A stretch of 64,000 nt of DNA from Symbiodinium microadriaticum. Its lineage: Eukaryota; Sar; Dinophyceae; Suessiales; Symbiodiniaceae. This document shows positions 11,316 to 21,558 of the stretch, piece after piece; positions within the stretch are counted from its first letter, which is position 1, and the number at the start of each line of letters is the position of its first letter. The notes beneath the pieces were generated by a model that did no database searches, was not told where the DNA came from, and saw only the letters and a list, made by a program, of their open reading frames with translations. The DNA lies in the NCBI GenBank assembly GCA_001939145.1, contig LSRX01000480.1:113158-177157 (forward strand). The letters are read 5' to 3'. Position numbers and translations under genes: made by a program.

Positions 11316-12530
11316 GTGTCTTCGCATGATGATGGAAAGGGTCGGCACGATCACATAGGAGCTTCAGCTATTCACTTCGAAAAGAACGTTCCGAAGCATG
11401 TGCAGTCTGCATTGACCAGGCTCCACCAAAACTTGGGACACCCGAAGATCGTTGATCTTGTCCGCCGCCTGAGGTTTGCAGGAGCCGACGAGTCCGTGAT
11501 CAAAGCCTGCAACGGGATGCGATGTGATGTATGTGACCGGAACCAAGGGACAGGGAGTGCGAGGCCGGGAGTCTTGCCTTCATTGCTCGACATGAATCAG
11601 GTGGTCAGTATAGATATCTTCACAGTCTTCGATTCTGAAAGGGTCAGACATGAGTTCCTCTCGGTCATCGACCACGCCACAACCTTTCACCTGGTCTGTG
11701 AACTCGAGGGACATTCGGGAGAAGATTTCTGTAGACAATTCACACAGCTTTGGGGAAACGTGTTCGGTGCTCCAGGTACAATCTCGGCCGATCTCGAAAG
11801 TGGCTTGCAGGTTGGGGTGTCTAAGTATGCAGAGTTTCATGGGTGTCGGTTGAGATCCTCGGCTGGGCAGGCTCACTGGCGACAAGGGGTGATTGAACGT
11901 CATGGTTATTGGTACCAGGAAATACTTCAGAGGGTCATTGACGAGAAGTCAATCACCAAGGATGACATGTACATGGCTGTCCAAGCTGTGAACACGGCCA
12001 CCAATGAGCTTCGCCGTAGACATGGGTTTTCCCCATCCCAAGCTGTGTTTGGCAAGGATCCTAAATCATCTGAGGAGTTGGACACCGGGGTCGACGAGGA
12101 GAGATTCCTGGAGATCATGTCGAGTGACCAACGTCGGCAACGAGAGGTTAGCAGCGGGCCTCGGCGCGCATGGCGTTTTTTAGAACGCAGGTTGACTCCA
12201 AATTCCGTAAAGGAATGATCCAGAGGGCCCGTGTGAAGAGAGGTGGTTATGCTGTCGGTGAGCTCGTGTGCTTTTACAGAATCGAGAAGGTCGCCACCAA
12301 ACGTGGTCAATGGAGAGGCCCTGGAACCATCATTGGGCATGAAGGTGGGAATTGGTGGGTCTCGTTCGGGGGGCGCTGTCATCTTGTTGCTGAAGAACAC
12401 TTGAGGCCGGCAACTTCAGAAGAGCTGGGTGAGCTGTTCTCCACCCGTGTAGCACGAGATGACCTTGAGAGGCTCCTAGAGCTTGATCCCGACGATCCTG
12501 AAACCTTTGAACCATCAGATCAGGAGAGGC
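11316..12530 (+). pseudogene. Copia integrase (zinc, catalytic and C-terminal domains)
   Basis: Inserts element cDNA into the genome. In the frame from 11316 the zinc-binding HHCC unit uses H37, H42, C70 and C73 (LHQNLGHP, then CDVC). The catalytic triad is D100 (SIDIF), D159 (SADLESG) and E194 (GVIERHG). Spacings of 58 and 34 residues fit retroviral and Copia integrases. The catalytic core itself is intact. Near 12170 the frame changes, and the SH3-like C-terminal part (GQWRGPGTIIGHEGGNWW, HLVAEEHLR) continues in the overlapping frame, followed by an acidic linker. The integrase is therefore split from its C-terminus in this copy. Confidence 0.85.
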
Positions 12531-12799
12531 AGGAACCAGATGATCCCGCACAAGAACTTCCACCTGTCCCAGACGATGACTTCGAGGACATGGAGTATGA
12601 GCCAAGCTTGCCGGGGGAAGGAGTCTTGAGTGACATGTTCGAGGGACCTAGTGATGAACCACGTGGTGCCAAACGTGACGGTGATGTAGTTCCTCCCATC
12701 GTTCCCAGACGTGTTCGACAAAAGACACCCGGGCGCAAAGTACATTCGGTCATCATGTTGAAGCGCTGTCAAACCGAAAGAGCTCTTGAGAAGCAATTA

Positions 12800-13880
12800 G
12801 AAAAGGAGATACCTTGGAAACTAGTGCCTCCAGAAGAGCATGCAGCTCTCCGCGGTGCCGAGCAGAAGCAGATCCAAGAACATTATGATCATGATGCTCT
12901 CGAGCCGCTATCGATTGAAGAGTCGGCTAGGGTGAAGGACCGTGTGCACAGCAGTCGCATCCTTTCTTCAAGGTTTGCCTATCGGGATAAACATTGGAGT
13001 CGACGGAAAATCGATGCAAGCGTCCCTTGGAAGCATAAGGCCCGACTAGTGGTGTCTGGCCATCGTGATCCGGATATCCCGCACCTAGAAACCGACGCTC
13101 CAACGATTGGGCGCTTGACCATCGTCACACTCTTCCAGGTTGTGGCGAGGCCGCAAGAAGTTAGACTGGATGGCATCTGCCGGGGACATCACTGCAGCAT
13201 TCTTGAACGGTGATCCTCTCTCGAGAGAGAATTGTGCTTGCGTCAACCAAGAGTGAAGAAAGGAATATTCGTTTTACCCGACTCACCAAGGAAATGGTGG
13301 CGCAAACTGCGACGAGATATGATTGACATCAAGATTGAGTACGAAGGACAGAGTCTTCAGTTCTCCCAGTGCCCACTTGACCCCTGCCCTTTTCAGCTAC
13401 GTGATCCTGAGTCCAGAAAACCCTTAGCGTATGTCGGCGTGCACGTGGACGAGTTGCTGGTTGTGGGACCACGAGGACTAGTCGGGTGCATCAAGGGGTC
13501 TCTGTCTTGCACTTTTCCGGTTGATGGATGGGAGGATGACACTTTCGAGTACATCGGCTCTCATGCAAGGGTTAGCGACGAGGGTGTGTTCATCGGACAG
13601 GAATCCTATGCTAGCTCCAGGTTGTTTGAAGTCGAAGTGGCTAGGGGACAGGATGAGCTGGAACAGGCTACCGAAGCTCAGAGAATCGACAATCAATCGT
13701 TGATTGGAGCGCTTTCATGGCTCAGTGCTCAGACCCGGCCAGATCTTCAATGTAGCGTTTCCCTTGCACAACAGCTCCAGAAAACTCCTACGGTTGAAGA
13801 CATCAAGTTCAGCAATAAGATCGCTAAGAGGGCTTGGGAGCACCGAGAAAAGGGAGTTTGGCTTCGTCCCCTGGATCTTT
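12800..13880 (+). pseudogene. Copia reverse transcriptase, frameshifted, altered YxDD box
   Basis: RNA-directed DNA polymerase of the element. WKHKARLVVSGHRDPDI (about 13028-13078) is the N-terminal fingers motif. The catalytic domain-A motif DITAAFLNG (from 13185) lies in another frame than the sequence on both sides. DSPRKWWRKL (about 13280-13310) follows. The catalytic box reads YVGVHVDELLVVG (about 13430-13470), where Copia elements normally have two Asp. Here the second Asp is Glu, which would be expected to reduce or abolish polymerase activity. SLIGALSWLSAQTRPDL (about 13700-13750) is the C-terminal connection. Confidence 0.85.
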
Positions 13881-14565
13881 CATCGCTGGAGTATCTGGTC
13901 TACCATGATTCGGCACGGGCTAACACGCTCCTGGATGGTGAGGAACATTTCATTCTCAGCACTGAAGATCATGAGAACGGGACCATGACAGGGGGCCCCT
14001 TCGACAAGAAAGCTCGGAAAGCTAGAAAAGAGAACTCGAAGGTCGCAAGCCAAATCGGTATCCTCATTGCCTTGACCGATGCCCAAGGGTTTCGAAGTGG
14101 AGGGGAAAATAAGCTAGCATCATTGACTGGAAATCCTCTGCGAATCCCCGCGTGTGCAGATCGACGTTCGCTGCTGAAACGACGGCTTGCTCAGAAGCGG
14201 TCGAGATGGGGCAGTACGTGAGATCCTTTGTGGAGACCGTTCTCACAGGGGAATTGCGGAGAATGGAAGATCTTGCTGGCTCAAAGCTTAGATGTTTGAC
14301 CGATTGCAAGTCGCTCTTTGATCACTTGCATCGCGAAGGAGTGCCGCGAGTGCCGTCTGACAAGCGTTTAGCAATCGATCTTGCGGCGCTCAGACAAACC
14401 TTCAACTTCGAGAGGGTCTTCGACAGGATCCCGCTTTACTGGCTACCAACAGAGTTTCAGTTAGCCGACATCCTTACCAAACCGAAGAGTCCTGACTCCT
14501 GGTGGGAAACGATATGTGGTCGTATTCGGCTGCCGTTTGTCAAGAGAGTGTGCCAGACCTCTTGA
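13880..14565 (+). pseudogene. Copia RNase H domain, frameshifted
   Basis: Degrades the RNA strand of the cDNA hybrid. YHDSARAN (about 13902-13925) carries the first Asp in one frame. After a frameshift near 14100-14150 the remaining motifs lie in the frame from 14152: STFAAETTA with the catalytic Glu, TDCKSLFDHL with the next Asp, and the Copia C-terminal hallmark LADILTKP (about 14460-14485). The stop is at 14563-14565, about 110 bp before the 3' LTR. Confidence 0.85.
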
Positions 14566-14676
14566 AAGAGGAAGAAGCTTTTAAGCAGTGTGAAACCCAA
14601 CGTCTAGCATGGCCCCTGCTGCAAGGATGACTTAGCCCCTGCGCAAGGATGACTGCACAAATCGAGGCTGCTTTGG

Positions 14677-14853
14677 TTCGCGAAAAGGCTTGTGAGCCTC
14701 CCCCACGGGGGGGAGGTCTTGTTTGGGTCGGGGGCTTCGGAGCGGTTGTAAGCGTCAGTGGGGCTTAGTCTGGGGTCCCGGGTTTTGAATTTCGTCTTGT
14801 CTTTTTACACTAAACCCTAAACCCACAGTGGCCCCTGGCCTGCGGAGGCCAGG
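14677..14853 (+). repeat. 3' LTR plus 45-bp external flank
   Basis: The LTR is 14677-14809 and ends TTTTTACA. A purine-rich GCGAAAAGG at its start could be the polypurine tract. The next 44 bases (to about 14853), with two heptamers and the CCTGGCCT hairpin, are the same tail that follows each of the three upstream 177-bp copies. One extra G in the poly-G arm and about five substitutions separate it from the 5' LTR. Confidence 0.8.
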
Positions 14854-15130
14854 GCAATGCGGCAGCTGCCGCCGCAGCGGCACCAGCAGCGCCGATGTAG
14901 GGTTTAGGCTTTAGGATTGTAGGGCTTATCAGTTTAAGGCTTATTTTTTTCAGGAGGTTTTTAAGTCTAACCTTAGACTTCGACTAAAACCTCACTTTCA
15001 AACCTAAAGCCTTAAACCCCTAAGGTCTTACACCCCATTGCCATACAAATCTAAAATCCTAAAATCTAAACCCCTAGTAAGGTCTTGAAACCCCTGCAAA
15101 CACACAGCCCTAAATCTAAAACCCAATAGT
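14854..15130. other. Heptamer-like non-coding DNA
   Basis: CCTAAA-like units on the + strand and no gene. A GC-rich patch (14857-14897) follows the LTR flank. Confidence 0.6.
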
Positions 15131-15432
15131 CTTAAACGTCCTACAAATCTAAAGCCCGAAAAGATCCTAAAAGCTAAAACCTTGAAATCTTAAAGGCAGT
15201 AGAAACCCAAACCTAAAACCCTACTAACGTCTGTCTTAAAACCCTTGGAAACCTACAGCCTTAACACCTAAAGCCCTAAGGCTTAAACGTCCTACAAATC
15301 TAAAGCCCGAAAAGATCCTAAAAGCTAAAACCTTGAAATCTTAAAGGCAGTAGAAACCCAAACCTAAAACCCTACTAACGTCTGTCTTAAAACCCTTGGA
15401 AACCTACAGCCTTAACACCTAAAGCCCTAAGG
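15131..15432. repeat. Exact 151-bp tandem duplication
   Basis: Copies are 15131-15281 and 15282-15432, apparently identical. The content is heptamer-derived (CCTAAA, CTTAAA variants). It ends about 100 bp before the 61-bp comb begins. Confidence 0.9.
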
Positions 15433-15450
15433 CCTAAAAGCCCCTTGGGT

Positions 15451-15497
15451 GCTTTTGTCTTGGGCTTGGGGTTTTAGGTTAGGGTTTCGGGGTTTCG
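15451..15497. repeat. 47-bp sequence repeated as first comb spacer
   Basis: This segment recurs without a difference at 15550-15596, which is exactly the first 47-bp interval between two (TA)7 tracts of the comb. The two copies are 99 bp apart. Confidence 0.9.
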
Positions 15498-15535
15498 GGG
15501 TTTCGGGGGTNCAGTGTGTTGGTTGTTTCTTTTTT

Positions 15536-17867
15536 TATATATATATATAGCTTTTGTCTTGGGCTTGGGGTTTTAGGTTAGGGTTTCGGGGTTTCGTATA
15601 TATATATATAGCGGGGTTTTGAGCTCAAGGTTTAGAGGTTTGGGGTCTAGGGTTTTCTATATATATATATATAGATGTAGAGTTTTTAGGTTTATGAAAG
15701 AGGCGTGAACTGGTATCCTATATATATATATATGGTGTCCTAGTTGTTCTGTTTACTTCTTAAAACTGTAACTTTCTTCTATATATATATATACTCCACA
15801 CTCAGAAACGCAAGTTTTTGCTGTTGCTGTTGTTGTTGTTTATATATATATATAAAACCCGTGTCCTCCGCCAACACTGAAAACACAAGTTTTTTTGTAA
15901 ATATATATATATATAACCATTGTTGTATGTGCTACATGATGAACAGGGTTCCCACTATGAGATATATATATATATAGTTGATGGCACCTTGTGTTCATGG
16001 TTCCCGTTGTTCATATTGCTTCCTATATATATATATAGTGACTTATTACTATCTTATTACTAGTTCTGGTATAAACACTAATAGTATATATATATATAGC
16101 ATAATTGCTACGAGCTACTAATCGCATGGATTGCAGCTTTTGTTGTTGTTGTTGTTGCTGCTGCGGTGAATGAAAGTCAAAGTCCAATGAGGGGGACGCT
16201 GCTTGGTATATATATATATACTATCTACTTCATCACCATACCCCTTCCCCTTCATTCAGCCATTATGTTCTACCTCCCCATCCTCCCTTCAAGCAACGGC
16301 TAACCGCTCCATCTTCGAGCTTTCTTGCTATATATATATATACAGCATCTTCATTACCTCCATCATATGACTCTGTTCTTGTTGTTGTTTATATATATAT
16401 ATATTTGTTGTTGTTGTTGTTGTTGTGGTTGAATTTTTGAAAAGTAAACTTATATATATATATACAGCATGGGTTTGGTTTGTTTGTCAGTGAACACTCC
16501 TCAACAGCAGGACCTTCTCGTGCAACGGCGGATGCAACCGGAGGCGTGACAGAAACAAAAGCATCCGACTGACATTAAACATAGGCTTCAAGAACAGATA
16601 AGGGGGTACTGCTTGCAATAGACGGTTGCAAGATATATATATATATAAGAGAGGGGAGACCACCGCTTGCTGCTTGCCATTGAGGATTATCATGTATATA
16701 TATATATATTTGATCTCTATGATCTACGTCCCCATCCTCCCCCAAACCAAACTAATATATATATATATAAACCCTCTCCGCTCGTGCTCGTCTTTACCAT
16801 ATTAACCAGTTGCTTCTATATATATATATACTGCTGTTGTTGTTGTTGTTGTTGGTGTTGGTGTTGGCGTTGTTGACTATATATATATATAAGCGGACTG
16901 GGACTCAGAGTTGCGGTTGGTGCTGAAAAGGCGGGAAATATATATATATATAGGAAAACAACTGGACGTAGTATATCTGATGTTGACTAGTGATACATCT
17001 ATATATATATATATGCCCATAAGCTGTTTGTTGTGATACTGGCGGTCATTGTTTGCTCATGTCTACGGTTGTTCATATTGCTCACAAATGTTACGAACAC
17101 TGTGAGGATAACACTGCTAATTGTACTGATTGCGGTTTTTTTGTTGCGCCTGACATTGCGCCTGACATTGCTGATGTTGTTGTATATATATATATATGCC
17201 GCTGTTGTTACGTCACAGTGCTTGTAAACGGGCTGGGGTTTTTTATATATATATATAAGGTGGAAGATTGGAAGTGTACTCAATGTACTCGCGCCAAAGG
17301 AACGATAAAGATTAACTCAAAGGAACGACAATGACCAACAGACTCAGAAACATAGAATCTGTACATATATATATATATATATTGCAGCCAACACATACAA
17401 GTATTGCAAACAACACATACAGCAAATATATATATATATAACTCAATGGACACGGAAGGAAGGTAATATTTCACATACGACCACAACTATATATATATAT
17501 AATCCAAGAATAGTGTGTATGACCGTAATGACCATTATCATTCTGTTATATATATATATATACCTGCCCGCCTGCTTGTGAGTCGATCGATGAATGTTGT
17601 TGTTAACATGTCCATTTCCAGTTACATGACAGGCAAAGAAGGGCATATCATATAAGATAGACACTTCGAGTATGGATGCCGTTTACCAGCTTAAGCTTCT
17701 GCAAGACATGGAAATTCTATATATTAAACATTATATCAATCTCGGTCCATTTTTTGTAATCGGTTTGGGCAATGTAACACTTAGCCAAATAGTATATATA
17801 TATATAGGGCTCGAAAATAAACAAACACATAAATAAATAAATCGATAAATAAGTATATATATATATA
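15536..17867. repeat. 61-bp-register comb of (TA)7 tracts with unrelated 47-bp spacers
   Basis: TA tracts, nearly all exactly 14 bases, start at 15536 + 61k. The k values present are 0-9, 11, 13-15, 18-24, 27, 28, 30-33, 37 and 38: 29 of 39 slots over 2318 bp, with no drift. A few tracts are 15-16 bases long (15658, 15719, 17366, 17547). Empty slots keep the register, so the spacers measure 47, 108, 169 or 230 bp, always 61n minus 14. Spacers show no shared sequence. The first two or three are heptamer-like; later ones are mixed, some with TTG runs. Unlike ordinary microsatellites, length and spacing are almost invariant. ORFs across it encode only YIYIY strings at the tracts. No protein, RNA or known element explains it. 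Confidence 0.97.
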
Positions 17868-17902
17868 CATACATACACATATATATATATATATATAGAG
17901 AG

Positions 17903-17970
<68 letters not shown>

Positions 17971-17995
17971 AGAGAGAAAGAGCGAGAGAGGGAGT
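17868..17995. repeat. (TA)n followed by (AG)n microsatellite
   Basis: A TA run of 18 bases at 17880-17897 is off the 61-bp register and passes into a long AG-rich run. It marks the end of the comb. Confidence 0.9.
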
Positions 17996-17999
17996 TTCT

Positions 18000-19980
18000 A
18001 AAATGGGGCCTTTCTTGGGTCTGCAAAATCGTATGGCACGCGCTCATTCGACACGGGATGGCACCCGGGCAGCATCAGGGGAGCACCAAAGCTTTCGGTT
18101 GGCGATAGCTTTGTCGGCAGACGTTGCTCCAACAACCCATCAGATTCAGCCACAGCAGCAAACATACCAGAACCTGGCCCTGAAACCGAAGTGATGAACA
18201 TGCTTTCCGCCATTGGCGAGTCCTGCATTGTAGTGCTTGAGCAGTCTAACCTTTGAGCGTGTCCCAACCCTGCATGCAAACCTCCAGTGTCTCAACACTA
18301 ATACTGTGAAGCTTGCAGGTTTATGGACACAGCGGAAACACGCAAAGAAAGGCCGCTGAGTTGTAATTGGAGGCCAGAAGAACCAGTTTGATGCTGCAGA
18401 CGAAGCGAAGGTGCGAGCCTTAATTCCCAGCGATTTGGTGCTGGGTTCTCCGAATCAAACTCTTGAGGTTCATATCTTCAACGCTCTTTTGGGAAGTTCT
18501 GGGGATGTTCAGAATGTTGAGCACCCGCAACGGCGCTATCTTAACTATAGCTCGACTTATACGTACTCACCACGTCGCATGACCCTCTTACGTAAATTTG
18601 GTAGTTTTCCTAGATTTATACGGCCATGAACGGTTTTTTCATCCTGAAAGCCTTTGTGCAGCCTTGATCCCTGCGAGAGCCTAGCAAGAAGAACAGCTGA
18701 GCCGTGGTTTTTTCGTGCGTTTTTCATTATGAATAGGCCTGGAAATGTGAATCGTGTCAGCCGAAAAAAATTGCACGGGTCTGTGTGCACGGAAGCAAGC
18801 GGAAGCTCTGCGGAAGCAATCGGTCCGCGGAAGGTCCGGGGAAGCTGCACTTTAAAATATGTCATGCCGTAGACATCTTGCGTTTGGCTTCGAATGTACA
18901 TAACATGTGCCCGAAGAAGGAAACATGATGATGCAAATCGTAAACCGTACGTCAATAAACTCTACACTCTATCCCCAAAGTCATGATCCACAAACCCCGA
19001 AGCCGAGGTCCCCAGATCGCCAGCAAGAACTTGTGTATGACCATAAACCTGCATAAGTGGCTGTATCTGTGCTTTTCGCCGATGCATAATGGGCAAAGAT
19101 ATTGCCTTGTGTTCTGGGAGATGCCAGCAAGATTCAGAGTGACCCATCCTTGTCAGAAGCATGCTCCTTATCAACATCACCACCAGGCTTCTTGTTCTCA
19201 GGTTCTTGCGATTTCCGTTCACGTGTTCACGAAGAAGGTCATGTGGATAAGAGGAATAGCATTTCAGCGTTATCATGATCATGATGATCATCACAAGCTC
19301 TGGTCAAAGCTTTCAGCACGTCGGAAAAACGAGATTTTTGCAGACTTCGCGGAACAAGTCCAGCCCTATGCTCCATCTTCTTCTGAAGTCAGGGGCCAGG
19401 GGTTGTTATCGGACTTGGAAGTTGACTTGGAAACCGAAGCCTCGAGCCACCTATAAGCCTCTTCAGATGTGCTTGCTTGGGTCTTCGTGCGCTTTATGTA
19501 GGTGTGCATCAACATCTCCATTGTTTCTCCTTTGTTAGAGTTTGAAGCTATACGCATGGTTTGCCGCAGCAAAAAACCTCCTCAAGACGTCAGCTTGCGC
19601 TTGCGGAAGCAAACATTGCAAACTCAATGAAACAACCTTTGCGGAAGGGAGCAAGCACCAAGCAGAAGGGTCCTGCGGAAGGGTTTCCTTATTTCTTTCC
19701 ACACAAACAGGAAGAAAAAACACAGCGCAGCTGGGAAACTCATTGTGCAAGGCTTCCAGTTCAGGAAGCAAACCGATAACATACAGACACAGAACCTTCA
19801 TCTAGTTCTAGTTTTGATCTTCGTTGGTAGCAAATATCTTCCTCGGTAGCAAACTGTTACCGCCAGTTTCGGTTTCATAAAATCTGAAAGGGTTTCATAG
19901 AATTCGATAAGGTTTGCTAAATGTTCACGGTGTTTTGTGGGCTGTTTCGAAGGCCTTACATGGGTGTTATTAGGTCTGAG
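18000..19980. other. Heptamer-free island, no gene recognised
   Basis: For almost 2 kb the TTTAGGG heptamer is absent, in contrast to both sides. Several ORFs of 70-157 codons exist on both strands (for example 18983-19456 +, 18557-18955 -), but none has a domain, repeat or clear codon character. The motif GCGGAAGC/GGAAGC recurs at 18790-18845 and 19605-19690. The sequence could be part of a large intron, a decayed gene or an unrecognised element. Confidence 0.4.
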
Positions 19981-20730
19981 GCTCTGGGGTTTAGGGTTTG
20001 ATCGAGGCAGGTAACGCAGAATTTCGGGGTTTGGAAGGTGTTGATCCGGCACATTCACAGCCATACCTCCTGGACCCTAACCCCACACCCCGACCCCAGC
20101 CCGCATCCTTCTAACTCTAGCGTAAGCACAGATCTTCAAACTCTCAAACCCCCAAACCCGGAACCCTAACGGAACCTTGACAAAACCCTGAAACCCCCAG
20201 AACCTTAAATCCTAAACCCTAAACCCTGACCCCAAAAGCCCTGGAAGGAAGTCCCGTTCTGAGGTGAAACAGGTCATCCTCGTGGGCACGATGACTGGGA
20301 CACAGAGTCTCGGAGATCATCTTGAGCTATTAATGTTGTAAACCCTGGTTTCGGGTAGTTACACTAATGTAACTAATGTATGTATGACTTCTTATAGGGC
20401 TTCTAGAGCATCGCCTGGCAAGCCCAAGCCTCAGTGACTTCTGCATCGGCCCTTGCACCTGTACTTGGAGGGCTTCTTAAATTGTTGATGAGTACAAGAA
20501 TCCGAAATTTTCGAACCCTGTAGATATGTGAATTCCCACGGCTTCAAGCAACGATCGTGAGCTCACCCCTTCTTTAAGCGCGACCACAGAGGCTTGGGAA
20601 TCCTGAGGGGAGTAGTGGGTCAGAAGTTAGAAGGGTTTAACTCAGGTGTGCTGAAGTGCTAAAGAGGGGGCTTCACCGACTATAGGGGTCACCAATGCTA
20701 TGTTGGGGGGTCCTTCTTATAGTTATCCCT

Positions 20731-20812
20731 AAGGGTCCAAGTAGTCCTTATTTATGGTTTTTGGTACCCATAAAGGCCCCAAAGTCCTTAAATAATGAGT
20801 ACTTGGACCCTT
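20731..20812. mobile_element. Hairpin element, AAGGGTCCAAGTA ends
   Basis: The ends AAGGGTCCAAGTA and TACTTGGACCCTT are perfect 13-bp inverted repeats. The interior pairs only partly. It is non-coding. Similar ends (AGGGTCC...GGACCCT) bound hairpins at 22523-22624 and 39513-39611, which suggests a loose family. Confidence 0.5.
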
Positions 20813-21487
20813 ACGGTATGTTTTCTTTAAATGGCGGGGTTCATTTTGGGTTTTGTCGGCATTGTTAAGGTTTATCTGGGTCCACAGCAAGCGCGTGTCA
20901 CTGGACCTTTCAACCTTGTTTGATTTGCTTTGTCATTCCCTGCCAAATGAGTATCTGCCACAGAAGGAAAGATAGCTTCCTCAACAGCATCGGTGACGGT
21001 GATGGCGATCAGATCGTCATGTGGAAGCGAAAGGCGCGCTAGTTTAGTGAGGGCTTAGGGTTTCGGGTTTGGGGCCCTAGGCCTAAATCTGGAACTTAGG
21101 GTGTGCAGAAGATCACAGGAGTAAAGTGAGCTTCGGTTTTGACTTCGGAACTACGGGTTTTTGTTCGGGCCTGCTTGAAGCACCGGCAGACTTGTTCCTA
21201 TTTGCAACCCGAGGTGCCAAGTTCGCAAGCAAGGAACTGCCATCAAACACCGCAAACCACAGACAGCGCAAGGGTCGCGAACCTTCCCAAGCCCCTATAT
21301 AAACCCTAAACCCTAAACCCTAGACCTTAAACCCAAAGCCCTAAACCCTAAAACCTAAACCTCCAAACCCCAAGAAACGAATCCTTGTCTTGTTTAGGAA
21401 ACGCCTCGACGAGAAAAGGCTCTAAACCCTAAACCCTAAACCCTAAACACTAAACACCTAAAACCCTAAACCCTAAACCCCAAAAGG

Positions 21488-21558
21488 CGGAGATGTACCT
21501 CATCGACAAGTGCCAGGCCGGGAAGATGAAGTACACGATCATCCACGCAGGCAGGGTG
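21488..21558 (+). other. Coding-like island (possible small exon)
   Basis: Between heptamer runs a GC-balanced stretch reads AEMYLIDKCQAGKMKYTII in one frame, with normal amino-acid variety and no heptamer content. The junctions are AAAAG before GCGGAG and a GCAGG-rich end. It may be an exon of a gene whose introns are heptamer filler. No family is recognised. Confidence 0.3.

Larger units (their letters stand above)
6788..14809 (+). mobile_element. Copia-class LTR retrotransposon, decayed
   Basis: The element runs from the 5' LTR (6788-6919) to the 3' LTR (14677-14809). The order of domains is gag, aspartic protease, SAP-like and other accessory modules, integrase, reverse transcriptase, RNase H. 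Integrase before reverse transcriptase is the Ty1/Copia order. A primer-binding site complementary to an initiator-Met tRNA 3' end follows the 5' LTR. The polyprotein is broken by at least seven frameshifts and one in-frame stop, so this copy is not expected to be active. The two LTRs differ by about five substitutions and one indel in about 132 bp, which also argues against a very recent insertion. No clear target-site duplication was found, because the flanks are themselves duplicated. Confidence 0.9.

Noticed and set aside
15744..17664. ORFs encoding YIYIY strings
   Set aside because: They are translations of the TA tracts with unrelated sequence between, and occur on both strands.
15536..17867. 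CRISPR array
   Set aside because: Repeat and spacer geometry is superficially similar, but the repeat is a TA dinucleotide run, no cas genes are present, spacers occur in multiples of the unit, and the genome is eukaryotic.
18983..19456. 157-codon ORF as a gene
   Set aside because: No domain, no homologous copy in the window, and competing ORFs of similar quality on the other strand.
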